Source: Streptomyces olindensis
GTDB taxonomy: Bacteria > Actinomycetota > Actinomycetes > Streptomycetales > Streptomycetaceae
Length of the DNA: 64,000 nucleotides
NCBI GenBank assembly: GCA_000696115.1
Contig: JJOH01000001.1
Location: forward strand, 1 to 64,000
Direction of reading: 5' to 3'
In this document: positions 54,058 through 62,017 of the stretch, in pieces
Position numbering within the stretch: position 1 is the first letter of the stretch
Layout: every line of letters begins with the position of its first letter
The notes under the pieces: generated by a model
Told to the model about the DNA's origin: nothing
Databases searched by the model: none
The model's input: only the letters and a program-made list of their open reading frames with translations
Program-made: the position numbers and the translations under genes

Positions 54058-55078
54058 CGGGCCGCCAGTCGCCGAGGTAGGTCTCCTTGGTTTGCGACCG
54101 GGCCTGGTCACGGGTGAGCTGGGGCCGGTTCTCCGGCACAGGGACGGCGGCTCCCGGGCCCGTGTTCCGGTACTCGGCGAACCGCATGGACTGCCAGGGG
54201 TGGGCCTCCCGCATGTTCGTGTAGGGGGCCACCGCGTCGATGCCCGGCCCGATCCGGGTCTCGCGCACGACCAGCGACGGCCGGGCCGTGGTCTCGTACG
54301 ACGGCACCCAGGGCCGGGCCAGCTTGTACGCCCCGTCCTCGGCCCCGGAGGTGATGCGGCAGCGGACGGCGAGGATGCCGTACGGGTTCGCCCGGGCCGT
54401 GGAGGGGGCGAACACCATGCCCTTGGGCGTGAAGTCCACGTCCCGCGCGAGGGTGCGGAAGTGGCACTCCTCGAACACGGCCGTCGCCCGTCCGAAGACG
54501 AAGTCGACGTCGCCCTCGATGTGGCAGTGCCGGAAGTACTGCCGGTCGAAGGCGTCCAGGGCGGTGGTGTCCACGAAGAGGGTGTCCTGGTGGGCCAGGA
54601 GCCGGACGTTCTCGAAGCGGGTCCGGTCGCCGTACGTGTACGCCGCCACGGCCTGCGTGCCCGTGATCTCGGGGTGGTCGGCGCGCAGCCAGTCGTTGGC
54701 CAGGGTCAGGTCGCGGACGGTCAGCCCGGGGGCCGCCGAGGTGAAGGTGGCGGAACCCGCCGTGCCGTAGGTGCCCGAACCGTCCGGCTTGGGCGTGCCG
54801 TTGGCGTTGTCGTACACGATGACGGTGTCGCGGGGGTCCCGGGTGAGACCCCGGAGGGAGAGCCCGACCGCCCGGGCCGGGACCTTCACCACCTCGCGGT
54901 ACGTCCCCGGGTGCACGACGATCGTCCAGCCCGGCCCGTCCACCGCGTCCACCGCGGCCTGGACGGAGTCGCCGGGCCGGACGTGCAGGATGCGGCGGTC
55001 GGCCGCGGCGAAGGCGGGTGCGGCACCGGCGGCGACCAGTCCGCCGGCGAATCCGGTGAGCAGGGTGCGCCGGTGCAT
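54050..55078 (-). CDS. secreted pectinesterase, CE8 family (paralogue 1)
   Basis: A 342-residue Tat-type secreted enzyme (HRRTLLTGFAGGLVAAG, then AFAAA). CE8 motifs are all present: GTQAVAAY, HQDTLFVDT with the catalytic Gln and Asp region, GDVDFVFGRATAVFE with the second Asp, and ARPWVPSYET with the active-site Arg. CE8 enzymes demethylate homogalacturonan, preparing it for pectate lyases. ATG 55078 overlaps the stop of paralogue 2 (TGATG), with AAGGAGA upstream. The downstream end overlaps the PL1 start. Confidence 0.92.
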   Translation of the reverse strand: MHRRTLLTGFAGGLVAAGAAPAFAAADRRILHVRPGDSVQAAVDAVDGPGWTIVVHPGTYREVVKVPARAVGLSLRGLTRDPRDTVIVYDNANGTPKPDGSGTYGTAGSATFTSAAPGLTVRDLTLANDWLRADHPEITGTQAVAAYTYGDRTRFENVRLLAHQDTLFVDTTALDAFDRQYFRHCHIEGDVDFVFGRATAVFEECHFRTLARDVDFTPKGMVFAPSTARANPYGILAVRCRITSGAEDGAYKLARPWVPSYETTARPSLVVRETRIGPGIDAVAPYTNMREAHPWQSMRFAEYRNTGPGAAVPVPENRPQLTRDQARSQTKETYLGDWRPGA

Positions 55079-56205
55079 CAGCAGGTCTCCTTCCACGGCT
55101 CCCAGTCGCCGAGGTGGGCGGCGCGGGTGGCGGACCGGGCCTGTTCGGCGGTGAGTTGGGGCCGGTTCTCGGGAACCGTGATGCGGGCGCCAGGGCCGGT
55201 GTTGCGGTACTCGGCGAACCGCATCGACTGCCAGGGATGGGAGTTCGACATGGTGGCGTAGGGCGCGACCGCGTCGATGCCCGGGCCGAGCCAGGAGTCC
55301 CGGACGGTGAGCATGGGCCGGGCGGTGTTGTCGGAGCTGGGCACCCAGGGCCGGGCCAGCTTGTAGAAGCCGTCGGGGGCCTCGCTGCTGACGCGGCTCC
55401 TGGTCACCAGGTAGCCGAGCGGATTGGCCCCGGCGGTCGACGGCGCGAAGACGAAACCGTACGGGGCGCCGGACAGGTCGGTCCGGTCCAGGGTCCGGAA
55501 GTGGCAGTGCTCGAAGACGGCGGTGCCCCGGCCGAAGACGAAGTCGACGTCGCCCTCGGCGTAGCAGTGCGCGAAGTACTGGCGGGCGAAGGTGCCGAGG
55601 GCCATCGAGTCGGCGTACAGGGTGTCCTGGTGGCCGAGGAACCGGCAGTGGTGGAAGGCGGACCGGTCGCCCTGGACCTTGAGGGCGACGGCCTGGGTGC
55701 CTGTGATGCCGGGGTGGTCGGCGCGCAGCCAGTCGTTGGCGAAGGTGATCCGGTGGGCGGTGAAGCCGTCGGCCTGCAGGGTGGTGGTGGCGGAGCCGGT
55801 GGTGCCGTAGGTGCCGCCGCCGGGCTTGGGGGTCCCGGCCGCGTTGTCGTAGACGATCACGACGTCCCGGGGGTCCTCGCTCGCCCCGATCCAGGTCATC
55901 TCCGTGCGGGCCCGGTCGACGGCGACGGTCTGCCGGTAGACGCCCGGGGCGATGACGAGGGTGTACCCGCTGCCGTTCGCCGCTGCCACGGCGTCCCGGA
56001 CCGTGGTGACGTCACCGGCGCCGCCGGGGTGGACGTAGAGCGTCTTGGGGTTCAGTCGGGCGGCCGGTGAGCCGTGGCGGCCGAACGGGTGGGGGCGGGC
56101 GGCGGCCCGCGCGGGGCCGGGGGCGAGGCCGAGGGCGGCGCCGGCCGCGGCGCCCGCGCCGAGGAACCCGCGGCGGGTGAGGGAACGACGGTGCTGCGAG
56201 GGCAT
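55078..56205 (-). CDS. secreted pectinesterase, CE8 family (paralogue 2)
   Basis: A 375-residue Tat-type enzyme (SLTRRGFLGAGAAAGAALG). CE8 motifs are GTQAVALKVQGD, HQDTLYADS, GDVDFVFGRGTAVFEHCHF and LARPWVPSSDNTARP. The C-terminal half is very similar to paralogue 1 (shared MxxSHPWQSMRFAEYRNTG and PENRPQL), so the two arose by tandem duplication; paralogue 2 has about 33 extra N-terminal residues. It is the first gene of a coupled run: CE8, CE8, PL1, esterase. Confidence 0.92.
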   Translation of the reverse strand: MPSQHRRSLTRRGFLGAGAAAGAALGLAPGPARAAARPHPFGRHGSPAARLNPKTLYVHPGGAGDVTTVRDAVAAANGSGYTLVIAPGVYRQTVAVDRARTEMTWIGASEDPRDVVIVYDNAAGTPKPGGGTYGTTGSATTTLQADGFTAHRITFANDWLRADHPGITGTQAVALKVQGDRSAFHHCRFLGHQDTLYADSMALGTFARQYFAHCYAEGDVDFVFGRGTAVFEHCHFRTLDRTDLSGAPYGFVFAPSTAGANPLGYLVTRSRVSSEAPDGFYKLARPWVPSSDNTARPMLTVRDSWLGPGIDAVAPYATMSNSHPWQSMRFAEYRNTGPGARITVPENRPQLTAEQARSATRAAHLGDWEPWKETC

Positions 56206-56321
56206 GCGGCTGCTCCTTCGCGGTGCGGCTGATACGGGGTGGGGAAGGGCCGGGGCGGGCGCACCCCCGGGGCGGGAGGTGCGATGCGGGCCGCCCCGGC
56301 CCGTTTCGCGAGCGGGTCAGG

Positions 56322-57632
56322 TCAGCACACGCGTCCGGCGCCCGCCCGGGCGCCGACGATGCCCGGGACGGCCTTCGCGGGATCGACGCCCGCCCGCAGG
56401 GTCGGGGTCCAGCCGGCACCGGACTGGAGCGTCTCCCCGGGGATCTCCGCGTTGTGCACGGCGATCAGGTCGACGGCCTTGCCGCCCACGACGTTGCCGT
56501 TCGCGGTGACGGGCGCCTCGCTCCACTTCTTGAGGATCTTCGCCGGGCTGATGCCCTCGGCCAGCGTGAACGCGTTGTGCTCGGCGACGAGCCGGGACTC
56601 CTTGCCGATGCCGTAGACGTAGCCCCACTTCTGGGCCTTGGTGACCACGAAGTGGTTGTTGTACGAGTCGACCTGCCCGAACCGCACCCGCGGGGCCCGC
56701 TCGACGATGCCCTCGAAGCGGTTGTGGTGCAGCGTGACCTTCAGTTTGCCCGTGTCGTCGGCGGTGGCGCTGTCGCTGTTGCCGATCAGCATGGTCTTGT
56801 CGTGGTCGTTGAAGGAGTTCCAGGACACGGTCACGTGGTTGGAGCCGCGCACGATGTCGAGGAGCCCGTCGTGCTGTTGGTAGGTCTTGCCGAAGTACGA
56901 CGGCAGGGAGCTGTCCGGGTAGCGGCCGTCGGTGAGCGTGTTGTGGTCGATCCACACGTGGGTGGAGCCGTAGACGACCATGCCGTCGTACTCGGAGTTC
57001 CAGGCGCCGGTCTTGTTGTCGTCGGTCGGGTCCCACTGCGGGAAGCAGTCGACCGGCGCCTCGAAGGTGAGGTTGCGGACGATGACGTTGTCGACGCCCT
57101 TGATCTGCAGGCTGCCGCCGAGGATGCCCGATCCCTTGCCCACGCCGATGATCGTGGTGTTGGCGGGCACGTTCGCCTTGATGGTCTTGTCCTGGTTGGC
57201 GGCGGACGCGGCCCGCAGGTCCTCCTGCTCACCGCTGACCGGCTTGTCGTGGCCCCACACGGCGGGGTCGTAGGCGGCGAGGTACTTCCGGAAGTCGTAC
57301 CCCTCGGCCGCGAACGCGTCGCAGCCCTCGGAGACGGCGTCGATCATCCCCTTCACCTTGATGATCTTGGGCGCGGACCCGCCGTCCTTCAGGGCGGCCC
57401 TGAACTGCTCCCAGGTGGTGACGGTGTAGACGTGCTCGGCGTCGGCCCGGGCGCCGCCCGTGGTCCCGGTGCCGTACGCGCCCCACCCGTCGGTGGCCCC
57501 GAGCGTCTGCCGGGCCACGTCCCGCGGCTGGGCCTGCGCGCCGGTGCCGGTCAGGGACAGCACGAGCGCGGTGCAGCCGGCCAGCACGACGGCTCTCACA
57601 ATGACATGATCATGACACTTCCGAACGTTCAT
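56322..57632 (-). CDS. secreted pectate lyase, PL1 family
   Basis: A 436-residue secreted lyase. Signal: residues 1-34 (VIVRAVVLAGCTALVLSL then AQA). PL1 features are GWGAYGTGTTGGARADAEH, TTIIGVGKGSGILGGSLQI, HVWIDHNTLTDGRYPD, LLDIVRGSNHVTVSWNSFNDHDKTMLIGNSD and the catalytic RAPRVRFGQVDSYNNH. It resembles the other PL1 gene of this locus but is separately transcribed, with its own ribosome site. The sequence AGAAGAGAGCCG just upstream also occurs before the sugar-binding protein gene. Confidence 0.92.
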   Translation of the reverse strand: MNVRKCHDHVIVRAVVLAGCTALVLSLTGTGAQAQPRDVARQTLGATDGWGAYGTGTTGGARADAEHVYTVTTWEQFRAALKDGGSAPKIIKVKGMIDAVSEGCDAFAAEGYDFRKYLAAYDPAVWGHDKPVSGEQEDLRAASAANQDKTIKANVPANTTIIGVGKGSGILGGSLQIKGVDNVIVRNLTFEAPVDCFPQWDPTDDNKTGAWNSEYDGMVVYGSTHVWIDHNTLTDGRYPDSSLPSYFGKTYQQHDGLLDIVRGSNHVTVSWNSFNDHDKTMLIGNSDSATADDTGKLKVTLHHNRFEGIVERAPRVRFGQVDSYNNHFVVTKAQKWGYVYGIGKESRLVAEHNAFTLAEGISPAKILKKWSEAPVTANGNVVGGKAVDLIAVHNAEIPGETLQSGAGWTPTLRAGVDPAKAVPGIVGARAGAGRVC

Positions 57633-57671
57633 GGTGCGGCTCTCTTCTCTCGTCGGGGACGGTGCTCTCCG

Positions 57672-58463
57672 TTACGCGGCGGCTTCCGGCCAGGTGATCC
57701 AGGACTCGGGGATCCGCTCGTCCAGCCGCCGCACATCGCGCGGCCCGAGCACCCTGGTCCGCAGCAGCTCCCGCGCCACGAGCCGGGCCACCTCGATGGC
57801 TCCCGGCGGATTGAAGTGCGTGTTGTCCTGCTCGGTCGCGGTCCAGTTGAAGTACGTCTTCGTCGCCTCGGGCCCCAGCTCCTGCCACCGGGCGAGCGAC
57901 AGCGTCTGGAGGTCGAGCAGCGCCACCCCCTCCTCGGCGGCGAGCGCCCGCATGGCCGCCGGGTACTCCCCGTGCGTGGGCAGGGCCTTTCCGGCGGCGT
58001 CGAACCTGCGCCGCTCCACGGACGTGGCCAGCACCGGCCGCGCCCCCCGGGCCCGGGCCCCCTCGACGTACCTCCGCAGATACTGCTGATACGTCGACCA
58101 GGGCTCGGTGTAGCGGGTGGGGTCCTCCTTCTTCTCGTCGTTGTGACCGAACTGGATGAGAAGGAAATCCCCGGGCCGTATCACGGAGAAAACGGCATCG
58201 AGCCGCCCCTCGTCGACGAAGCTCTTCGAACTCCGCCCGTTCACCGCATGATTGGCGACGAAGAGATCCTTGCGGAGAAAGAACGGCAGCGCCATTCCCC
58301 ACCCGGTCTCGGGCGCGGCGTTGGCGTATTTCTGGGCGGCGGTGGAGTCACCGGCGATGTGGAGGGTGCGGCGACCACGCGCGTGCGCGGTACCGCCGAC
58401 GGACAGTGCGAGAGGCACCGCGGCCATTCCGGCGACAGCCACTTGTCTACGACTGAGAGACAC
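57672..58463 (-). CDS. rhamnogalacturonan acetylesterase, CE12/SGNH family
   Basis: A 263-residue secreted SGNH hydrolase. The signal spans about residues 1-28 (RRQVAVAGMAAVPLALSVGG then AHA). Family blocks are the nucleophile in HIAGDSTAAQK, GWGMALPFFL, NHAVNGRSSKSF, LIQFGHNDEK and the C-terminal catalytic Asp and His in EQDNTHFNPPGA. CE12 enzymes remove acetyl groups from rhamnogalacturonan. The gene lies 39 bases downstream of nothing convergent: it reads into the PL1 gene, which may be cotranscribed. Confidence 0.88.
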   Translation of the reverse strand: MSLSRRQVAVAGMAAVPLALSVGGTAHARGRRTLHIAGDSTAAQKYANAAPETGWGMALPFFLRKDLFVANHAVNGRSSKSFVDEGRLDAVFSVIRPGDFLLIQFGHNDEKKEDPTRYTEPWSTYQQYLRRYVEGARARGARPVLATSVERRRFDAAGKALPTHGEYPAAMRALAAEEGVALLDLQTLSLARWQELGPEATKTYFNWTATEQDNTHFNPPGAIEVARLVARELLRTRVLGPRDVRRLDERIPESWITWPEAAA

Positions 58464-58502
58464 GCAGAGTTCCTTTCAGGAAGGGGTTGGTTCCACGCCC
58501 TG

Positions 58503-58550
58503 AGGGGCGCGGGGAACTGCGCGACCAGCCAGGGACGGCCCGCAGCCCGC
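58503..58550 (+). repeat. dispersed Streptomyces intergenic repeat, copy B
   Basis: It shares its first 22 bases, beginning AGGGGCGCGGGGAACTGCG, with the copy at 36174 and continues with a similar GC-rich tail. It lies in the 121-base gap between the sugar-binding lipoprotein gene and the acetylesterase gene, downstream of the former. Confidence 0.7.
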
Positions 58551-58584
58551 ACACCACAGGCCGTCCCACGGCGAGACCCGGCAA

Positions 58585-59946
58585 TCAACCGTTCTGCTGG
58601 TTCCACTCCTCCTGCGCGGTGTTCAACTGCTCAGCCATCGTGTCCAGGAATTCCTTCGCACTCATCTTCCCGAGCAGCACCTTCTGGAAGTTCGGCTCAT
58701 TGTCGGCCTTGGAAATGGTGTTCCAGTCGGGCAGGTAGTACGGCAGCTGCACGATCGTCGTCGTCCCGTCCGACAACGCCTGCGCCGCCAGCTTCGTGGG
58801 CTCGGCCTTCGCGATCCACGCGTCCTGCGCCGCGTCCGTGTTCGACGGCACCTGCCCCGCCGCCTCGTTGAACTTCGAGTTCTCCGCCTTGGACGTGGCG
58901 AACTCGATGAACTTCCAGGCGGCCTCCTTGTTCTTCGAGCTCTTGAACAGCCCGAGCCCGTCCACCGGGTTGGAGACCTGCACCCGCTTCCCGCCGGGCC
59001 CGGTCGGCTGCGGAATACCGCGGAACTTGTCGACCCCGAGCGCCTTCACATGGTCCTGGTACGACCCGAGATTGTGGTTCAGCATCCCGATCGTGCCGGA
59101 GTCCCACTGCGCGACCATCTTCGTGAAGTCGTTGTTGAGGTCGGCGGCCGGAGTGACCCTCTTGTACAGCTTCGCGTACTTCTCCAGCGCGGCCACGTTC
59201 TTCGGGTCGTTGACCGTGGTCTTCTCACCACTGGAATCCCAGAACGAGGTGATACCGGACTGCCCGTACATCGCGTCCAGCGCCTGGGCGATGGAGCCCG
59301 CGCCACCCCGGATGGTGTAGCCGAACTCGTTCTTGCCCTTGTTCGTGAGCTTGTCGGCGGCCGTGAAGAACCGGTCCCAGGTGGTCGGCTCCTCCAGGCC
59401 GGCCTTCTTGAACAGGTCGGTGCGGTAGTACAGCACACCGTTGTTCGCGGAGGTCGGGATCGAGTACAGCTTGTCGTCACCGCCGCCGGCGGCCTTCAGC
59501 GACTCGACCATGTCCTTGTTGAGCTTGCCGTTCAGCGACGACTTGGCGAGCCGGTCGTCGAGCGGCTCCAGCGCGCCCTGCGCGGCGAACCCGGCGAGCA
59601 TCGCCGCGCCCACGCCGCCGACGTCCGGCAGGCCGCCGCCCTGGAGGGCGGTGTCGACCTTGGACTGGTACTCGGTGGAGGCGATCCCGACGTACTCGAC
59701 CTTGATGTCCGGGTGGGCCTTCTCGAAGTCGGCGATGACCTCCTTCCAGATCTCGGTGCGGACACCGCCGTTGTTGTCCCAGAAGACGATCTTGCCCTTG
59801 CCGCTTCCCTCGGAGCCCTTGTCGCCGCCCGCCCCGCTGCCGTCGTCGCCGCATGCGGTCGCGGTCAGCGCGAGCACGGCCCCCAGGGCGACGGCGGCCG
59901 AGGTCCGGCGCCCGCCTCTGCTGCTGGTTCGATTGCTGATCTTCAT
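58585..59946 (-). CDS. extracellular sugar-binding lipoprotein of an ABC importer
   Basis: A 453-residue substrate-binding protein. The signal peptide ends in a lipobox-like LTATAC, so the mature Cys would be lipid-anchored. The fold is that of family 1 extracellular solute-binding proteins: VFWDNNGGVRTEIWKEVIADFEKAHPDIKVEYVG, GGGLPDVGGVGAAMLAGFAAQGALEPL, and AWKFIEFATSKAENSKFN. The context suggests binding of oligogalacturonides or pectin side-chain sugars. No permease or ATPase gene lies beside it, so the importer must be completed from elsewhere. An AGAAGAGAGCCG sequence before the ATG matches that of the PL1 gene. Confidence 0.9.
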   Translation of the reverse strand: MKISNRTSSRGGRRTSAAVALGAVLALTATACGDDGSGAGGDKGSEGSGKGKIVFWDNNGGVRTEIWKEVIADFEKAHPDIKVEYVGIASTEYQSKVDTALQGGGLPDVGGVGAAMLAGFAAQGALEPLDDRLAKSSLNGKLNKDMVESLKAAGGGDDKLYSIPTSANNGVLYYRTDLFKKAGLEEPTTWDRFFTAADKLTNKGKNEFGYTIRGGAGSIAQALDAMYGQSGITSFWDSSGEKTTVNDPKNVAALEKYAKLYKRVTPAADLNNDFTKMVAQWDSGTIGMLNHNLGSYQDHVKALGVDKFRGIPQPTGPGGKRVQVSNPVDGLGLFKSSKNKEAAWKFIEFATSKAENSKFNEAAGQVPSNTDAAQDAWIAKAEPTKLAAQALSDGTTTIVQLPYYLPDWNTISKADNEPNFQKVLLGKMSAKEFLDTMAEQLNTAQEEWNQQNG

Positions 59947-59995
59947 TGGTCGGCTCTCTTCTTCTGGATCCAGCGAACTGTGTGGGTGTGGGGGG

Positions 59996-61987
59996 TCAGT
60001 GGTGGGCGTGGGGCGCCCAGTCGTCCGTGCCCTTCAGGTAGGCGGCGACGGTGTGGGACCGCGCCTCCTGGTGGCTCAGCTGCGGACGGTCGGCGGTGAC
60101 CGTCGCGCCCGCTCCGTGGTTGCGGTACTCGGCGAACCTCGCGTCCTTCCACGAGAACCCGCTCATGTCGGTCCACGGAGAGCTTTTGATCGCGGCGGGC
60201 AGTTCGGTGTCCCGGATCAGCACCTGGCCGATCGCGTCCGGTTCACCGCCCGGGTGCCAGGGCCTGCCGAGGTGGAACGTCCCGGCGGGGGCGTCACTGA
60301 CGATCCTCGACCTGGTGATCAGGAACCCGTACGGGTTGCCCTTCCAGGTCGAAGCCGCGGTGATGTAGCCGTTGTTCGTGTCCGAGCCCCGGCTCAGCGC
60401 CCGGATCACCGACCGCTCGATCACGGTGGTGGCCCGTCCGTAGACGAAGTCGACGTCGCCCTCGATGTAGGAGTCGCGGACGTAGACCCGGCTGACGGTG
60501 GTCAGCTTGGGGCTGTCGGTCATCAGCGTGTCCTGGTTGCCGAGGAACGCCGTGTCGTCGAAGACGATCCGGTCGCCGGTCGTCTTCATGGCAAGCGCCT
60601 GCTCGCCCTTCAGCTCGTGCGCGGCCTCGTCGAAGTCGTTGCTGAAGGTGAGGTGGCGTGCCGTGATGTCGTTCGCGGCGATCCGGACGGTGGCGCTCCC
60701 CGTCGAGCCCCCGTACTCGGCGGGCGTGTCGAAGACGATGACGGTGTCGGAGCGGTGCCGTCCGGTGCCGCGCAGCTCGATGTGCGGCTTGCCCGCCGGG
60801 ATGAGCACCTTCTCGCGGTAGGTGCCCGGCGCGACGGCGATCCGCACCGGCACGTCGTTGCCGTCGGGCACGGCGTCCACGGCGGCCTGCACGGTCGGGT
60901 AGTCGCCCGGGACGTGGAGCGTGACCGGTCCGCCGATCCGCTTCTGCGGTCCGGAGAACCGCTTCACCAGCGCGGGCACGGCCGCGGCCGGGTCGAGCCG
61001 GTAGGCGTAGAACGCGCGCGGGTCGAACGCCGTGCCCCAGGCGTCGTGCCGGCCCGTCGTGTTCCTCAGGACCGACCCGCGCTGCACCAGCTCGGCGGTG
61101 GCGTCGGCCTGGTAGGGATGCTGGACGCCGTCGTAGTAGCTGTTCTCGACGACCATCTTCGTCCGGCCGCGCGCCCAGTTCCCGTACGTCCACACGGGGT
61201 CGCCGTCGGACAGCTGCGAGGACAGGTAGTTGTTGTAGAGGTGCGCGTAGGCGCAGTTGTCGGCGGACGGGTTGCGCTGCTTGGTGTTCCGGAACCAGTT
61301 GTGGTCGACGGTGATCTGGGTCTTGACGTTCGGGGTCCAGCCGATGCCGAAGGTCTTGTTGTTGTCGGTGAACTGGTTGGAGGAGACGGTGACGTACTCG
61401 CTGTCCTTGCGGATGTCGAGCTGGCCGTCGCAGATCCGCGAGAACCGTATGTGGTCGATCCACACGTGGTGGGCGGTGTCGAGGCGGATGCCGTCGTAGT
61501 CGGTGTCCTTGCAGTCCCAGTTGCCCTCGATGGCCGTGTCGCGGATGGTGAGGTTGCGGATGATGACGTTGTGCGTGCCGGCATCGAGGGTGAAGCCGCC
61601 GTGGACGATCTCGGCGGTGTCGCTCACGCCGATGATGGTCTTGTCCGAGGCGACGGGTATCTCCGTGCCGAAGGGGTCCATGTCCAGCGATCCCTTGACG
61701 CGGATGACGTACGGCTCCTCGGCCGCCGCGTACTTCGCCAGCGCGGCCTGGTCGGTGACGGTGACGACCTTGCCGCCCGCCCCGCCGGTGGTGCCGCCGG
61801 CGAGGGAGGCGAAGCCGTGGGGCCGGTCGGTCCAGCGGTCGGCGGCGGGCGCGGCCTGCGGTGCGGGCGCCGCCGCCTGCGCGTCACCGATCGCCCCGAG
61901 CCCCAGCGCGGCGACGAGGCCGAGCACGGTGGCCACGACCTTGCCGTGCCCCGGTCCCGGCAAGCGCTTGCTCCGGAAGTGCGTCAT
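59996..61987 (-). CDS. bifunctional secreted pectate lyase (PL1) - pectinesterase (CE8) fusion
   Basis: A 663-residue secreted protein. Signal: about residues 1-38 (VVATVLGLVAALGLGAIG then AQA). Residues about 55-330 are a PL1 lyase: FASLAGGTTGGAGGKVVTV, KTIIGVSDTAEIVHG, HHVWIDHIRFSRICDGQLD, and TKQRNPSADNCAYAHLYNN. Residues about 355-650 are a CE8 esterase: YPTVQAAVDAVP, GEQALAMKTTGD, NQDTLMTDS, GDVDFVYGRATTV and HLGRPWHPGGE. The esterase would strip methyl groups next to the lyase. The PL1 part has Asn and Asp where the other lyases of this locus have the second Arg of RAPRVR. GGGAG precedes the ATG. Confidence 0.92.
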   Translation of the reverse strand: MTHFRSKRLPGPGHGKVVATVLGLVAALGLGAIGDAQAAAPAPQAAPAADRWTDRPHGFASLAGGTTGGAGGKVVTVTDQAALAKYAAAEEPYVIRVKGSLDMDPFGTEIPVASDKTIIGVSDTAEIVHGGFTLDAGTHNVIIRNLTIRDTAIEGNWDCKDTDYDGIRLDTAHHVWIDHIRFSRICDGQLDIRKDSEYVTVSSNQFTDNNKTFGIGWTPNVKTQITVDHNWFRNTKQRNPSADNCAYAHLYNNYLSSQLSDGDPVWTYGNWARGRTKMVVENSYYDGVQHPYQADATAELVQRGSVLRNTTGRHDAWGTAFDPRAFYAYRLDPAAAVPALVKRFSGPQKRIGGPVTLHVPGDYPTVQAAVDAVPDGNDVPVRIAVAPGTYREKVLIPAGKPHIELRGTGRHRSDTVIVFDTPAEYGGSTGSATVRIAANDITARHLTFSNDFDEAAHELKGEQALAMKTTGDRIVFDDTAFLGNQDTLMTDSPKLTTVSRVYVRDSYIEGDVDFVYGRATTVIERSVIRALSRGSDTNNGYITAASTWKGNPYGFLITRSRIVSDAPAGTFHLGRPWHPGGEPDAIGQVLIRDTELPAAIKSSPWTDMSGFSWKDARFAEYRNHGAGATVTADRPQLSHQEARSHTVAAYLKGTDDWAPHAHH

Positions 61988-62017
61988 TGCGGCTCCCCAC
62001 AGGCGTACGAGGGTGAC

